64,000 nucleotides of DNA, from positions 4,318,501-4,382,500 of the forward strand of contig NC_092323.1 of NCBI RefSeq assembly GCF_036785885.1, given 5' to 3'. The DNA is from Coffea arabica (lineage: Eukaryota; Streptophyta; Magnoliopsida; Gentianales; Rubiaceae). Below are positions 12,497 to 24,583 of the stretch, piece after piece. The notes beneath the pieces are model-generated. The model had not been told where the DNA came from, did not search any database, and saw only the letters and a list, made by a program, of their open reading frames with translations. The translations under genes were made by a program, and so were the position numbers. How positions within the stretch are numbered: the stretch's first letter is position 1; every line of letters starts with the position of its first letter.

Positions 12497-12739
12497 ACTA
12501 GTAGTGCCAACTGGCAAGTAGTAACGTTTAGGGGGGGGGGGGGTGATTAGTGGATTATAGGTGTGGAGATTTAGCTTTTGTTTATCCGGGAGGAACACGT
12601 GCACGTGATATCAATTGAGCTGGCTTCGCACTGTCTTCCAACGCGGATTAAAAAGCAAACCCGTCAAAGTAAAGCTAAGCCCCACAGTATCCTGTTAACT
12701 TCACTGTAGAAAGTAGGACGGATAAATTCACCTAAAAAT

Positions 12740-12915
12740 CCAAAATGTACTACTTATTATTAGGATTAATCTATCTTATATTATTGATCAGCGTTGATGA
12801 ATGATAACTATATAAAATTTAAATTTAAAATTTAATTTTTACACATATGTCATAAATCTAATCGTGATAATATATGTACCGTCAATTTATATAAGATTTA
12901 CTTTTATTATTATAT
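12740..12915. repeat. AT-rich dispersed repeat (TATACACTGTCA type), diverged copy
   Basis: It carries blocks such as 'AAAATTTAAATTTAAAATTT', 'cacatatgtcataaatctaat' and 'gtcaatttatataagattta' that recur at 31261-31530 and 47820-47970. It is absent from the matching place in unit 2, where different AT-rich sequence stands. The family is not identified. Confidence 0.45.
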
Positions 12916-14391
12916 GTAATTTTACTTTTGAGTAGGGATATCAATTCTCTCTTCTTTTTTTTTTCTTTTTTCCCCTTTTCTCTTTGGTGGCAAAAGGAGA
13001 TGCTACCAAAATAAACATTCGATGAACTTCTTGGGTTATTATTATTATATTAATTAAAGACAAAAAAAGTTAAGTGGGCAATTTTTCGTAGGACATGAAC
13101 GTCCAGATTGACAAAGGGAATGGGACGAAAGCCGTCGATTAATAGTTTAGCGGCATTTCACTGTCGTCCTGTTAATTTATTTGTTTCGGTAAGGTGGAAA
13201 AAAGGGGTACCGCGGGGCCCCCACCCCGACTTGGTCATATTATTTGCCCCTTTCGAAACTTCTTTGTTTAGTAGTAGTATAATATTAAAGCCACCACCGA
13301 CACTAGAAATGCTAAATGCGTTTAATTTGTTAATCATTAAAGGGCCTAAGTCTCCCAATCATCCATCTTATTAAAAAATAAAAAAGAAAATTACTACACT
13401 TGTTACGGAGTTCCATGCTTTCATTTTATTTCAACAAGGCAAATACTAATCTTTGTGCAGTTAACTAAAAACATATAATTAGTATACGAATTTTTTCTTT
13501 TGATTAGTCAAAAAACTTTATATATAGAGAGAGGGAGAAGAAGAATGATGAAAGTTGAAGGTAATAATACATGAGGGTTGATATGAAAAAATAATAGTCA
13601 GTGGTTGATCTGAACAAACGAGCAACTACCCGCTGATTGTGGAGTTTTTTTTTGTTTTTGTTTTTTGGAACCGAATTAGGACACATTTATCCTTCCAATT
13701 AAAGGTAAATTAAGATACATTCCGTGTTTAATTCTCCTTAGAGAAAATTTGTTTTTTCTTTTTTTTTTTTAAAAAAAAGAAACTCTTTTGTCCCAGTGTC
13801 GGCGGCGTCGGCAAGTGGGTACTAGCACCACTGCCTGTGAAATTCAATACCCTTGATTGCAACGTAGTATCTTCCCAGTCTGACCAGATGAAGTATTGGC
13901 TGATGTTTTAACAATGGGAAGGGGAAAAAGATTGAAGAAGAGAAGAGATTTAAACATTATTGTATTTGAATTAAGGGTACCATCACTGGCTACAAACAAT
14001 TTTTGTTTTTTTAAAAAAGAAATAAAAAAGGAAAGAAAAATCCAACATGATTTAGGAAAGAGGCACCAAAAAAAAAAACTCTCCCCATCCATGATACTGT
14101 ATGTGGGGCTCGTTTCACCTTTTCGATGTCCTTACTGGTTGGGTAACGTCTTCAGCTAATTTGATGTATTCTTTTTTTTTTCTTAGGTGGTATTATCAAG
14201 TACAATTTTTTTTCGACAACAACGATAATAATTGTATAATCTATTTTATCCTAGTATACAGGGAAGGGGAGTTTAAAAAGACTTTTATTAAGGATTAATA
14301 AATGTATAGATCTGACTAAATTAAAGGAATACTTTGGAATCATCCCTAATTTTTTTTTTTTTTGCAGGTGGGATTCTTTGGTTTAATTGCT

Positions 14392-14547
14392 TATTGTGTT
14401 TGGATTGCATTTTCCGTCATTTTTCATGGAAAAATTACTGTAGCGATTTGATATATGTGAGGAAAAAATGTGATAGAAAAATGTGATCAAGAAAAATGAT
14501 AATTATTTTCGATGGAAACAAGCAATCCAAACAAGGCCAGTCTAGTA
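14392..14547. mobile_element. Small hAT-like MITE upstream of COBL1 (unit 1 only)
   Basis: The insertion is bounded by GTGTTTGGATTGC on the left and GCAATCCAAACAA on the right, typical terminal inverted repeats of short hAT-type MITEs. In unit 2 the sequence runs uninterrupted (TTTAATTGCTCAGCATTCC, near 26648-26666). The MITE therefore entered unit 1 after the duplication, or was lost from unit 2. It lies about 400 bp upstream of the COBL1 start. Confidence 0.65.
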
Positions 14548-14943
14548 GCATTCCTTTCTCTGTTTGCAGTTTATGAATGGTTACTGAAAGGAAAGAATTA
14601 TAAGCCTACAGACCATTATGAAAGTGACATAACTAAATACTATTCAATTTGTCATAATCACTGGAACTATTACGAAAGAATTCTATTACCAGCAGTGGTT
14701 AAAGAAAGACTTGCTCAACAAAGTCCACAGAAACCTCTTTAAAGTAGTAAAGCTCCATGTGAGTGAGTTGAGTGAGGGACGGAGCTTAGGCATAGCCAGG
14801 TAGTGTTAGTGCTGACCAGAGACAGCTCACCACCGCGTTTTCTCTCTCGCTTACTCTTTTCTCTTTGCTTCCCAACCAATATTCACTTCGGTGCCAAATC
14901 TTGAGCGGTGGCCAAGCAAGAAAACTTGCTGCTGAAAACAAAC

Positions 14944-17900
14944 ATGGATTCTTCCTGCTTTAGATCTCTATCCAAATTTACAGCATGTGCCATTGTGGTG
15001 CTACTTTCCCTTTCTTGCTTCAGCTTTACCACGACAGGTGCGTCCATTTCTTCCTTATCTCGTGTAATGATTCTAAATTCGGGAATTTTCTGTTGCTTCT
15101 TGATTTTGATGAATGGGATTTTGACAATTTTGCAAAGATGATTTTACTGGTGTGTCACAATTATGTGACGGATATAGCAACTTGGTTAATTGGTCGAAGA
15201 ATGGGAGAATGCAAATGAATTAATCATCAAGCTCAGATCTTTTTGTCTTTCCATGCAACTCTTTGCTCTCTTTTTAATGGGTTTTTGGGAAACAGGATTT
15301 CTATATTCAGCTTGTTTGCTAGAGCCTTGGTTTGAATACAAGATGCTCTCTGTTTTGTGATTGTCTTGCGGAAATGACAAGAAGAAGCACTGGCTTTATA
15401 TCTTCATGAGCTAGCCTGGAATTTCTTGTTCAAGTTTGATAGCTGATTGTTTGAGACCCCAATTCTCAATTTCCATACTTGGTTGATGTCACATGAAGGG
15501 GAGATTTTGGGGTACAAAAAATCGAGCCTTTATTAAACGATTTAATTTTGCACCTTAGTCCATGGAGTTGTTCCAGAATCAAGTAATACTAATTTAAATT
15601 ATCTGCCAATTCTAGCATTTAGTTGGAGTGACGAACTATGTGTGGCACGATGTGATAGCAGGTGGCTCTAATTAACTCTTTGATGTGCTACGTTGTTTCT
15701 TCTTATATTTGCTAATAAGTTGTGACATCTAGAGATGTTTAAAAACTTAAGTAGGAGTTTAGTCTTCTAAAATGGTATGTGAACCAAGAAGATTGATGTT
15801 GATCTAAATCTTTTCTCCGCCTTCCCTGCCTCTCTTCCAGAAGCTTATGATGCACTTGATCCAAACGGGAACATCACGATCAAATGGGACGTTATAACTT
15901 GGACGCCAGATGGCTATGTGGTATGTACTCTCTTTTGTGTACAGACGGGCACTAACACATTCATGTGCACAGATGAGCACTACACCTGCATGTATTGTTT
16001 ATGACTTGACTTGAGAGCGCAAGAGATCTTAATTTGGACCCATTCTTGATGTATAGGGATTATATGGCCCAACTGCAGTATTACACTCTAATGACACCAT
16101 GTTTTAGCAACTTTAGTTGTAATGTTGTACTTGTAACTTTTGCTGCAATAACTGATTTAATAAAATGAATTTGCCAGGCTGTCGTCACAATGTTCAACTT
16201 CCAGCAATATCGGCACATTCAGGCACCAGGTTGGACTTTGGGATGGACATGGGCAAAGAAAGAAGTCATATGGAGTATGGTGGGAGCCCAAACTACAGAG
16301 CAAGGTGATTGTTCAAGATTCAAAGGGAACACACCACATTGCTGTAAGAAAGACCCAACGGTAGTTGACTTGCTTCCTGGAACGCCTTACAACCAACAAA
16401 TAGCAAATTGCTGCAAGGGAGGTGTGATTAACTCATGGGTTCAAGATCCAGCAACTGCTGTCAGTGCTTTCCAAATTAGTGTTGGTTCTTCAGGAACAAC
16501 CAACAAGACAGTTAGGATGCCTAAAAACTTCACTTTAAAAGCACCTGGACCTGGATATACTTGTGGACCTGCTAAAGTTGGTAAACCTACGAAATTTTCC
16601 ACCGCAGATGGAAGGAGGACAACACAGGCAATGAGTAAGTCAGCAGCCTTTTTGTTATTTGCTTTTAATGCGCTTGTTTATGTACCTTGGTATTCTTGAG
16701 GCACCAGCACAATAGCCAAATTCATCATGCACTCGTTTCTGTAGAAAGCATTTTAGAATTTAGAGATGTTGTTGAAGATTTGAAAATGGTTGATTGTATT
16801 ATGGTGGCATTGTGGACACTGATGGAAAAGTGCATCAATTCCTAGTCATGCTTGCAATTAAAAGTATCTTCATTGTGTGACTGAAGGCAAATTTCTATGT
16901 TAGCCTCTAAAAGATCCGGTTGTGAATGATTCTCTTGTTATGCAGTGACATGGAACGTTACGTGTACATACTCTCAGTTCTTGGCTCAGAAAACTCCGAG
17001 TTGCTGTGTTTCACTCTCATCGTTTTATAATGATACAATTGTACCATGCCCAACTTGCACGTGTGGCTGCCAAAATAATGGTTCTCATCCAGGGAGTTGT
17101 GTAGAGTAAGTTCCTTTAAGCATTATGCTTCTTCTCCTTTTCATTTTTAGTTTCTGTAAAAGTCTCTGATATAAATTTTTTTTTTTTGTTTGCCTTTGCT
17201 CCTGCAGCGCTGATGCGCCACATCTAGCTTCAGTTGTTTCAGACCATGGGAAGAGCAACAACTTAGCGCCTCTTATCCAATGCACGAGTCATATGTGCCC
17301 AATTCGCATCCACTGGCATGTGAAAGTCAACTACAAGGAATATTGGCGGGTTAAGGTCACAATAACAAACTTCAATTACAGAATGAATTACTCACAGTGG
17401 AATTTAGTCGTCCAACACCCCAACTTTGATAACCTGACTCAGATATTCAGCTTCAACTTCAAGCCATTAACTCCTTATCAAGCTATAAGTAAGTCCTATG
17501 GTACCTATGAAAGCTATCTTGGGTCTTACGTTACTTGTCCTTTTGGGTTTCCTCTGTTTTCATTTTTTCTGTTGGGGTTTGGGGGAAGCAATAACCATTA
17601 CGGCCTCTATATTCATAATCTGGAGGTTTTTCTATACGTCAAGTATTGGGAGTCTAAGTCAACTTGATAAACCTAACATTCTTCTTTCCTTCGATAGATG
17701 ATACCGCCATGCTTTTTGGAATTAAGTTCTACAATGATTTCCTCATGGAAGCTGGTCCTTATGGAAATGTTCAGTCAGAACTTCTATTCCGGAAGGATAA
17801 ATCAACTTTCACATTTGACAAGGGTTGGGCTTTTCCTCGAAGAATCTATTTCAATGGAGATAACTGTGTAATGCCGCCTCCTGATTCTTATCCGTATTTA

Positions 17901-17990
17901 CCCAATGGCAGTTCTCGACGAGATATCTCCATTGTTGTGCTAGTGACCACTCTTTTGTCATCTATTGCATTCTTCTTTTCTTGTCTTTAA
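14944..17990 (+). CDS. COBL1: COBRA-like GPI-anchored protein, COB/COBL1 type
   Basis: Six exons: 14944-15037, 15841-15920, 16178-16634, 16946-17105, 17208-17488 and 17698-17990. They total 1365 nt, encoding 454 residues, close to Arabidopsis COB/COBL1. A signal peptide (IVVLLSLSCFSF) precedes AYDALDPNGNITIKWDV, the N-terminal cellulose-binding-type region. The family CCVS motif is at residues 230-233 inside a cysteine-rich block (CPTCTCGC). Many N-glycosylation sites are present, and a hydrophobic tail (SIVVLVTTLLSSIAFFF) follows NGSS, a plausible GPI site. COBRA proteins sit on the outer plasma membrane and control cellulose microfibril order in expanding cells. All introns are GT-AG. It faces COBL4, with 766 bp between stop codons. 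The choice of COB versus COBL1 rests on similarity and synteny recalled from memory. Confidence 0.93.
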
Positions 17991-18756
17991 GAATGCTGCA
18001 TTTCTAGCAGTAGCTTAAGCAGCAGTGTCAAGCCTACAGCTGAGGGAGCCAATTGAAGAGTCGACACCGCATCAAAGATGTCTAGGAATGCATAGCTTCC
18101 AAGTGCATAAATTTGGAAAAAACCATCGGTTTCATCTTCTTCTTACAGCAAAGATTGGTGAACACATTGCCAACCTCCTTTTTGTGACAGTTCGTGCCAT
18201 GCCATGTTTGTTGTACCACATTGTATTGTTTATAGTTTTTTAGTTCTTAGTGTTAATAAATACCACTCAAGAACATAAATAGCTGATAGCAAAGATGATT
18301 TTGACTTGTATTTTTCAACGTTCTACTCTTGTTTTCTTAACATTGTCTACATGATAGAGCCATTCAGAAGATAATGCACGCTTGTAGTAGTACCTTTATC
18401 TTTTCTTTTCTTTTTTTGACATATTGTCTTTTCTAAGGGTTACTTGATTCAGCGTTGAGCAGTAGATCTCATAAAATTATTTTACCCAAAAAAAAAAGGA
18501 AAAGTAGATCTCATAAAGTAACGAATGATAGGTTGTCATGGACCATGGTGCATAAATACAGCGTGTTGGGTGTATATCTTTTGTATTACAACCTCTTAGT
18601 AGTTGACTGAGCATATGCATCTTTAAGATTAAGTGCCATTTTCTCCTTAGCAAAGTACTCAATAAATGTGTACCTGGGCTTCCAACTTTTCTGCGGCCGT
18701 GTCTCTCTGCTTCAAAACTTAACAGTAATGTTCAAATAATCAAAACTAGGATATGA
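17991..18756. other. 3' spacer between convergent COBL1 and COBL4
   Basis: It contains both 3' UTRs. An AATAAA signal at about 18254 fits COBL1 polyadenylation. A short duplicated word (AGTAGATCTCATAAA) appears near 18461 and 18505. No gene is visible. Confidence 0.5.
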
Positions 18757-20565
18757 TTACCATATCCATACAATTAAAAGTGTAAGAACTGAACATATCC
18801 ATGTTGAGAAACGAACTGGGTTTTGATTTGCAGAATTTGGTAAGAATGGATAGGCTTCTGGCGGAGGCATCATACACTCATCACCATTGAAGTATACTTT
18901 CCGGGGAAATGCCCATCCTTGCTTGAGCGTAAAAGTGTCCTTGTCCTTTCGAAGAAGTACCTCAGATTGGACATTTCCAAATTGTCCTGCTTCCATTAGC
19001 AGATCGTTGTAGAATTTCATGCCATAAAACATCCCTGTATCATCTGCATTTCACATTACATTCATTTCAGCTCGACATCTTCTAGCACTCTTTCCCTTTT
19101 TGCAAGACAAAGGATGCATGTCACTTACTGATGGCTCGGTAGGGCTCGAGTGGCTTGTAATCAAAGCTAAAAACTTCAGTCACGTTGTTGAGATTGGGAT
19201 GCTGAACGACGAGAGTCCATTGCGTGTAGTTCATCCGGTAATTGAAGTTAGTGATTGCTATCTTTGCCCTCCAGTAATCCCTGTAGTTGATCTTCACATG
19301 CCAGTGCACCCTTACAGGGCACATGTGGTGCGTGCACTGCAGCAGCGGTGCATTATCTTTTCTCGGAGTGTTTATTCCAACTACACTAAGAAGCTTGGAG
19401 TCGCTCCTGCATCATTAGGCATTTGAGTTGGGATCCTTTACATGATACAGTGAACAGGCAAATGATATATGTTGTTTTGGTACTGCTATTAGATAGATGT
19501 GAGCTCACTTGATGCATTTTTTCTTGTTTTCACAACCGCAAGCACAAGATGCGCAAGGAGTGATCGTCTCATTGTAGAAGGACGAGAAGGAAACACAGCA
19601 GCTGGGGTGTTTTCGAGCTAAGAACTGGGAATAGGTGCACGTCACGTTCCATGTCACTGCAGAGAGAAAGCAAGCATGCATTGAGGGGGAAATCGATAAG
19701 TACTAGTAGAGATGACTTGCAGAGCCAAAAACCATCAAACAGTTGTTAAGGAAGAGGGCCATACTCAGGGCCTGAGTTTTGCGGCGACGATCAGGAGTGA
19801 GAAAATTGGTTGGAGGAACCACCTTTGCAGGGCCGCAGGTATAACCTGGTCCTGGACCGAGCAAAGTGAAGTTTTTGGGAAGTTTGACAGTCTTGTTTGA
19901 AGTACCCGCTTGGCCAACGCTGACTTGGAAGGCAGAAACGGAAGCCTGTGGATCTTGGCCCCAGGAAGACAAGACTCCACCTTTGCAACAGTTGGTGAAT
20001 TGTTGGTTGTAAGGAACACCAGGGAGGAGGTCTACAACGGTTGGGGTCTTCTTGCAACAATGTGGGATGTTGGCTTTGAACTTGGAGCAGTCACCTTGTT
20101 CAGTGGTTTGCGCACCCACCATACTCCAAATTACTTCTTTCTTAGCCCACGTCCATCCCAGCGTCCAACCAGGACTCATGACGTGCCGGTACATTTGGAA
20201 ATTGTTCATCGTCACAGCAGCCTTGGCAAAGCATCAAGATTACTCATCAATTCACTCTATATATAACTGCTTAGTCTAAACGATGTATCTTTAAATAATT
20301 CTCAGACAGTATCACGCGTAATATCATCATACGACCACGGAAGGGAAGAGGACGCACCACATAGCCATCCGCAGTCCATGACATTACATCCCATTTGATT
20401 GTTATGTTCCCATTTGGATCCAAAGGGTCGTACGCAGCTGCAAAAAAACCTGGAACCAACTTAGAAAATGCTCAATAAATACAACTGAGATCGAGAAATC
20501 AACTTGTTAATACCTGCACAAGGAAGGAGGAGGAGGAAGCAGCCTGCTAGGACAAGACTGGTCAT
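18757..20565 (-). CDS. COBL4: COBRA-like GPI-anchored protein, COBL4/IRX6 type
   Basis: Six exons on the minus strand: 20565-20514, 20437-20358, 20221-19765, 19656-19509, 19406-19129 and 19043-18757. They total 1302 nt, encoding 433 residues. It starts with a short signal peptide (MTSLVLAGCFLLLLPCAG); an in-frame stop upstream of the ATG supports this start. The mature part begins AAYDPLDPNGNITIKWDVMS. FLARKHPSCCVSFSSFYNET (CCVS at 216-219), ENKKKC and CTHHMCPVRVHWHVK match Arabidopsis COBL4 (IRX6, At5g15630) better than COB, from memory. A hydrophobic C-terminus after FLPNSANQN suggests a GPI anchor. COBL4 acts in secondary-wall cellulose deposition in xylem and fibres. The exon structure and phases match the neighbouring COBL1, so the two are ancient tandem paralogues in inverted orientation. 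Confidence 0.93.
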
Positions 20566-22187
20566 TTTTCGTCTGAGAAATTTTGATCAGTTTTTTCTCA
20601 TTCGATATGAGCGTTTTGTAATTTTCTCATTCGATATCAAACTGATGATGGCATGCAATGTAGGTTGAACTGGGGTTATCAAAGAACCAGTTTGTTGGCA
20701 ACTATCTACCCTGGTGGAGACTGAGATACTAACCAAGGAAAGAGATGCGCAAAGGGAAGTATTTGAAAGCCGGGAGCGCTTTACCAAATACCAACTGGTT
20801 GTTGGTTTATCATTGGTGTGTTTCTTACATGTTTTGAATGATGTTGTTAAAGAGTTTCTGCATCTGGAAGCAAAGATTTGGTGGATTTTTTAGAATGAGC
20901 AGTACATCGGAACGGCCATGCTTCGGTTAGAGAAGTTGACAGGTACTAGAAAATTACCAGTACCACATCGAAACTTTCTAGACTTTGTAGTTAAAACCTA
21001 ACCACTGCTCTTCACGTCAATGTGGTTAATCAGGAAAATGAAGGCAAGGCACCAATTCACCAACTTTATATCTGATTCTACCCCCAAAAATAAATCAATA
21101 AAAATAAGAAAGTGAAGAGGTCTAGAAAGTAGAAAGTAGGAGTTTTTCATGATGAACCCACGGCACAAGTGTCCTGAGTCAGAACTGGCAAAGCAGGAGT
21201 TTGCATCATCAAGTAAAAGGCTAATGGGCCCGGAGCAGAATGTCGGTGTTGGTGTCATTCCAGTAACTAAGAATTCTGATATAAACAGAGACACCGCAAC
21301 CAACTTGAGAAAAGCTCAACTTCTCTGGGATTTGATTTTTTTTTTTTTTTTGGGTTTTTGTTTTTGTTTGGGGAGGGGGAGGGGGGGGGGGGGGTTTCAT
21401 AGTGGTCCGACTTGATGCTTTCCACTTTTCTTGGAATGATGGCAATGCTCCTGCTTCGCCAAGCAAGAAATTTGTCTCGCTTGGGCCGAACGACTCCCTG
21501 AAACTCAACGGGGCCAACCATGATTTCCTCACGTTTAGAGTTTCTGTATGCTCGGATAAAGCATACGCTTGACTTTTTCTTTCCCAAGCAAAGAGTAGCA
21601 CAAAAGAAAATATACAAAATGAAGCTTTATTTATGGCAATAAACTTTTTTAGTTTTCCCAAGAAAAGAAAAACTTAAAAAAAATATTCAAAGTGCATTAG
21701 TGCAAAGAGTCGGAAATTGTTGATTCCTCGGGTAGCCATCCCTCCAATACTTGATGTACCATTTGGATTGACGGAAAGGAAGGGAAAGGAAAGGAAATGA
21801 TACCGATGGCAAAGACAGGAAAGTGGCTTCTATCCATCTTGTTTGAGTTAAGCATGGAAGGAAAAGAAAGGAAATACTGAAATTTTCTTTGAATCAAAGA
21901 AGGAAAAGAGAGGAAAGTAAAAGATTAAGTGTTAATTTACTAAAAAAGATAGAAAAAAATTGGCTTTTTAAAAAAATTTAAATTGTTTCAATTAATTTAA
22001 TTTTGTTTTTCTCCATTCTCGGCCACTTTTTGGTGGTAAACGTAACTCAATAAAACAACTAGACCTTTTCCCTCTGAATCATTCCGTTTTCCTCCTCAAA
22101 AATCAATCCAAACAACAAAAACCAAATCTCTCTAATTCCTCTCTTTTGTTTTCCTTCCCATTCCCTCGATCCAAAAGGTGCCTATGT
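20566..22187. promoter_or_regulatory. Upstream region of COBL4 and shared distal block of unit 1
   Basis: This is the 5' region of the minus-strand COBL4. From about 21180 it is paralogous to 29077 onward in unit 2. It contains a T15 run with a G-rich run at 21336-21397 and purine-rich sequence at 21770-21930. No gene is recognised. Confidence 0.4.
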
Positions 22188-22844
22188 ATAGCTGTAAACG
22201 AACCGAATCGAACCCAGTATCTCATGTTTGAGCTCTGTTCGTTAAGCGATTCGAACAACGTTCGTGTTCGTTCATTAATTTTCGAACTCCAAACTTGTGT
22301 TCGTGTTCGGCTCGTTAAGCAAAGTTCGTGTTCGAGTTCGTATTCGACTCGTTTAAAATAAACGAGCCGTTCGCGAACATGTTTGAAATGCTTGAATCCA
22401 AATTATTTTAAGTCTTAAGTATGCCATGCAAATCATTAATCATTCTCAAAAATAATGAAAGCAACTAAGTGACTAAATTCTATTATTCATTAATTATATA
22501 ACTAACATTAACATAAAAACAACAAATAAAACAAAGCAATTTGCCCTCCAAATATAAAAGTCCAGCCATAAAATTAATTCTAAAATTTGTCAAATGATAA
22601 TTATGTTCATGTTCGCGAATGTTCGTTAAAATCGCAAACATACTCGTGTTCGCGAACGTTCGTTTAAAGTGTTCGTAAACGTTCCTTAAAACTCGCGAAC
22701 ATGCTCGTGTTCGCTCGATTATTAATCGAACAAAAAAATTCGTTCAAACTCGGTTCGTTTAAGGTTTTGAACGAGTCTTTCACAAACACGAACGAGTCGA
22801 AACGAATCGAGCTACCGAACAGCTCGGTTCGTTTAACAGCTGCA
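22188..22844. mobile_element. Non-autonomous hAT-like element (unit 1 only)
   Basis: The ends read ATAGCTGTAAACGAACCGAA and, inverted, TGCAGCTGTTAAACGAACCG. They are flanked by an exact 8-bp duplication GCCTATGT (22180-22187 and 22845-22852). The 8-bp size points to the hAT superfamily. The interior is full of GTTCG/CGAAC words and codes for nothing recognisable. Unit 2 has the empty site near 30706-30720. The 657-bp element therefore most likely inserted after the segmental duplication. Confidence 0.85.
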
Positions 22845-24114
22845 GCCTATGTCCATGATGAAGTCTTTTTATCTTTTCGGTGATAGAAGGAGGCTTTTGT
22901 ATGGAAGCGCCCCGGGTAAGACTGAAAATTATGATGGCTTCACTTTAGAGTAATAAAAATTAAAATAACACATCACATTAATGTAACCCAAACAAGGTTG
23001 ACCATGGGCCTAATTTTATACTACTGGAAGCTAGCCTATACAACTGAAGGCCATGGGAGGTACAGATTCAGTTATGAAGAGGTCATTATATCAGACTTTT
23101 ACGAGTTGCTTGTTTCTAGTACTACTGAGTAGACTGATCCATTAAGTGTACCGGAAGCAGAGTTTCTGAAGCCTAGAAATGTTGGGCTAACAAGTAGATC
23201 CAATCTTAACGGCCCATCAAAATCGAAAGTTAAAGAACGCCGAAACTCCAATTGAGAACCCATAGCCTAATTAACTAGTAGTGCCAACTGCCAAGTAGTA
23301 ACGTTTAGGGGATTGATTAGTGGATTGTAGGTGTGGAGATTTTGCTTTTGTTTATCCGGGAGGAACACGTGCACGTGATATCAATTGAGCTGGCTTCGCA
23401 CTATCTTCCAACGCGGATTAAAAAGCAAACCCGTCAAAGTAAAGCTAAGCCACCACAGTATCTTGTTAACTTCACTATAGAAAGTAGGACTGATAAATTC
23501 ACATAAAATTCTTAGGGCTTGTTTGAAAAGCAATTTTTTTTAAAAATATTGTTACGTTTTTTGTGAATATATTTTTTAATTATTTTTTATTTCATTTGTA
23601 TTAGTTTATTACAAAAAAAAATTTTAACAAAAAATTCAAAAAAATCCAATCCAAACATGACGGTACAGATTGACAAAGGAAATGCGACAAAGAAAATCAT
23701 CCTGTTATTTTATTTGTTTACGTAAGGTGGAAAAAAGGGACAATGCGGGGCCCCCACCCCGACTTGGTCATATCATTTGCCCTTTTCTAAACTTCTTTGT
23801 TTAGTAGTATAATCTTAAAGCCACCACCGACACTAGAAATGCGAAATGCGTTTAATTTGTTAATCATTAAAGGGCCAAGTCTCCCAATCATCCATCTTAT
23901 TAAAAAATAAAGGGAGAATTGTAATTTTTGTCCCCAATCTATAATGTATGTGCGAAATTATCTCCAATCTATTTTGAAAATCAATTTTAGTCCCCAATCT
24001 ATTCAATTTTGCACTAAAGCGGACAATTGACGGAATCTCTTCAATTTCAGTCGGAAATAAATCACGTGAGATCACGTGCCGGCACCTAAAACCCCTTTTT
24101 CAATTTTTTAATTT

Positions 24115-24303
24115 CTAAAATACGTTTTTTAATATTTTCACCTTTCTCTTGCCTTTTGTCTTATTAAACAAATACATGAAAGGAGTAATCTCATAATCCA
24201 AATTACTCCTCTTGTTGGCCGCCGCCTTCAAATCTCCAGAACCCACAGCACGAGTAAGAAGCTCAGCTTGGCCTCCAAGTCCAAGTCTCGTTCTTGCTTC
24301 CAT
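24115..24303 (-). pseudogene. Second captured fragment in the Pack-MULE (unrecognised)
   Basis: A minus-strand frame begins MEARTRLGLGGQAELLTRAV. Its higher GC content differs from the flanking repeat arms, and it is preceded by CAG-repeat-rich, 5'-UTR-like sequence (24376-24392). It looks like the 5' end of a captured gene, but I cannot name the source. Its last residues run into the left inverted repeat. Confidence 0.4.
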
Positions 24304-24583
24304 TAATAACTGAGATAATCTGCAATCAACGTCAGAGACGGACCCAGTTCAACTCCTCTGCACAAACAATAGGAGCAGCAGCAGCAGCAGTACTACTTCA
24401 TAAGCAAGCAAACAAGCAGCTGAGAGAGAAGAGCGGATGATAATAATTGGAAATCAAAGAGATTATACAAACCAAATCATAAAGGGATTATACTGGCAAG
24501 TATATTATTTCCCTATTAGCCATTCTTCACCGTTGAACTGGAATGAGCATTCAATTGAACCACTAGTATATTATTGGTAGGTC

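Larger units (their letters stand above)
12497..23275. repeat. Tandem segmental duplication, unit 1 (contains COBL1 and COBL4)
   Basis: Sequence from AACTAGTAGTGCCAACTGGC onward is repeated starting at about 23274, and the end of this unit (...GCCTAATTAACT) is repeated at 31085-31098. The two units share the order: promoter DNA, COBL1 exons 1-3, then the distal block. Unit 1 retains 16966-21180, which holds the rest of COBL1 and all of COBL4; unit 2 has lost it. The break points share the four bases AACT. Unit 1 also has private insertions (a MITE at 14392-14547 and a hAT element at 22188-22844) and differs from unit 2 locally between about 12730 and 13105. Confidence 0.93.

Noticed and set aside
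14512-14742. 76-residue open frame upstream of COBL1
   Set aside because: Its start lies in a MITE that unit 2 lacks, and the paralogous sequence near 26680-26850 has stops in the same frame. It is promoter DNA.
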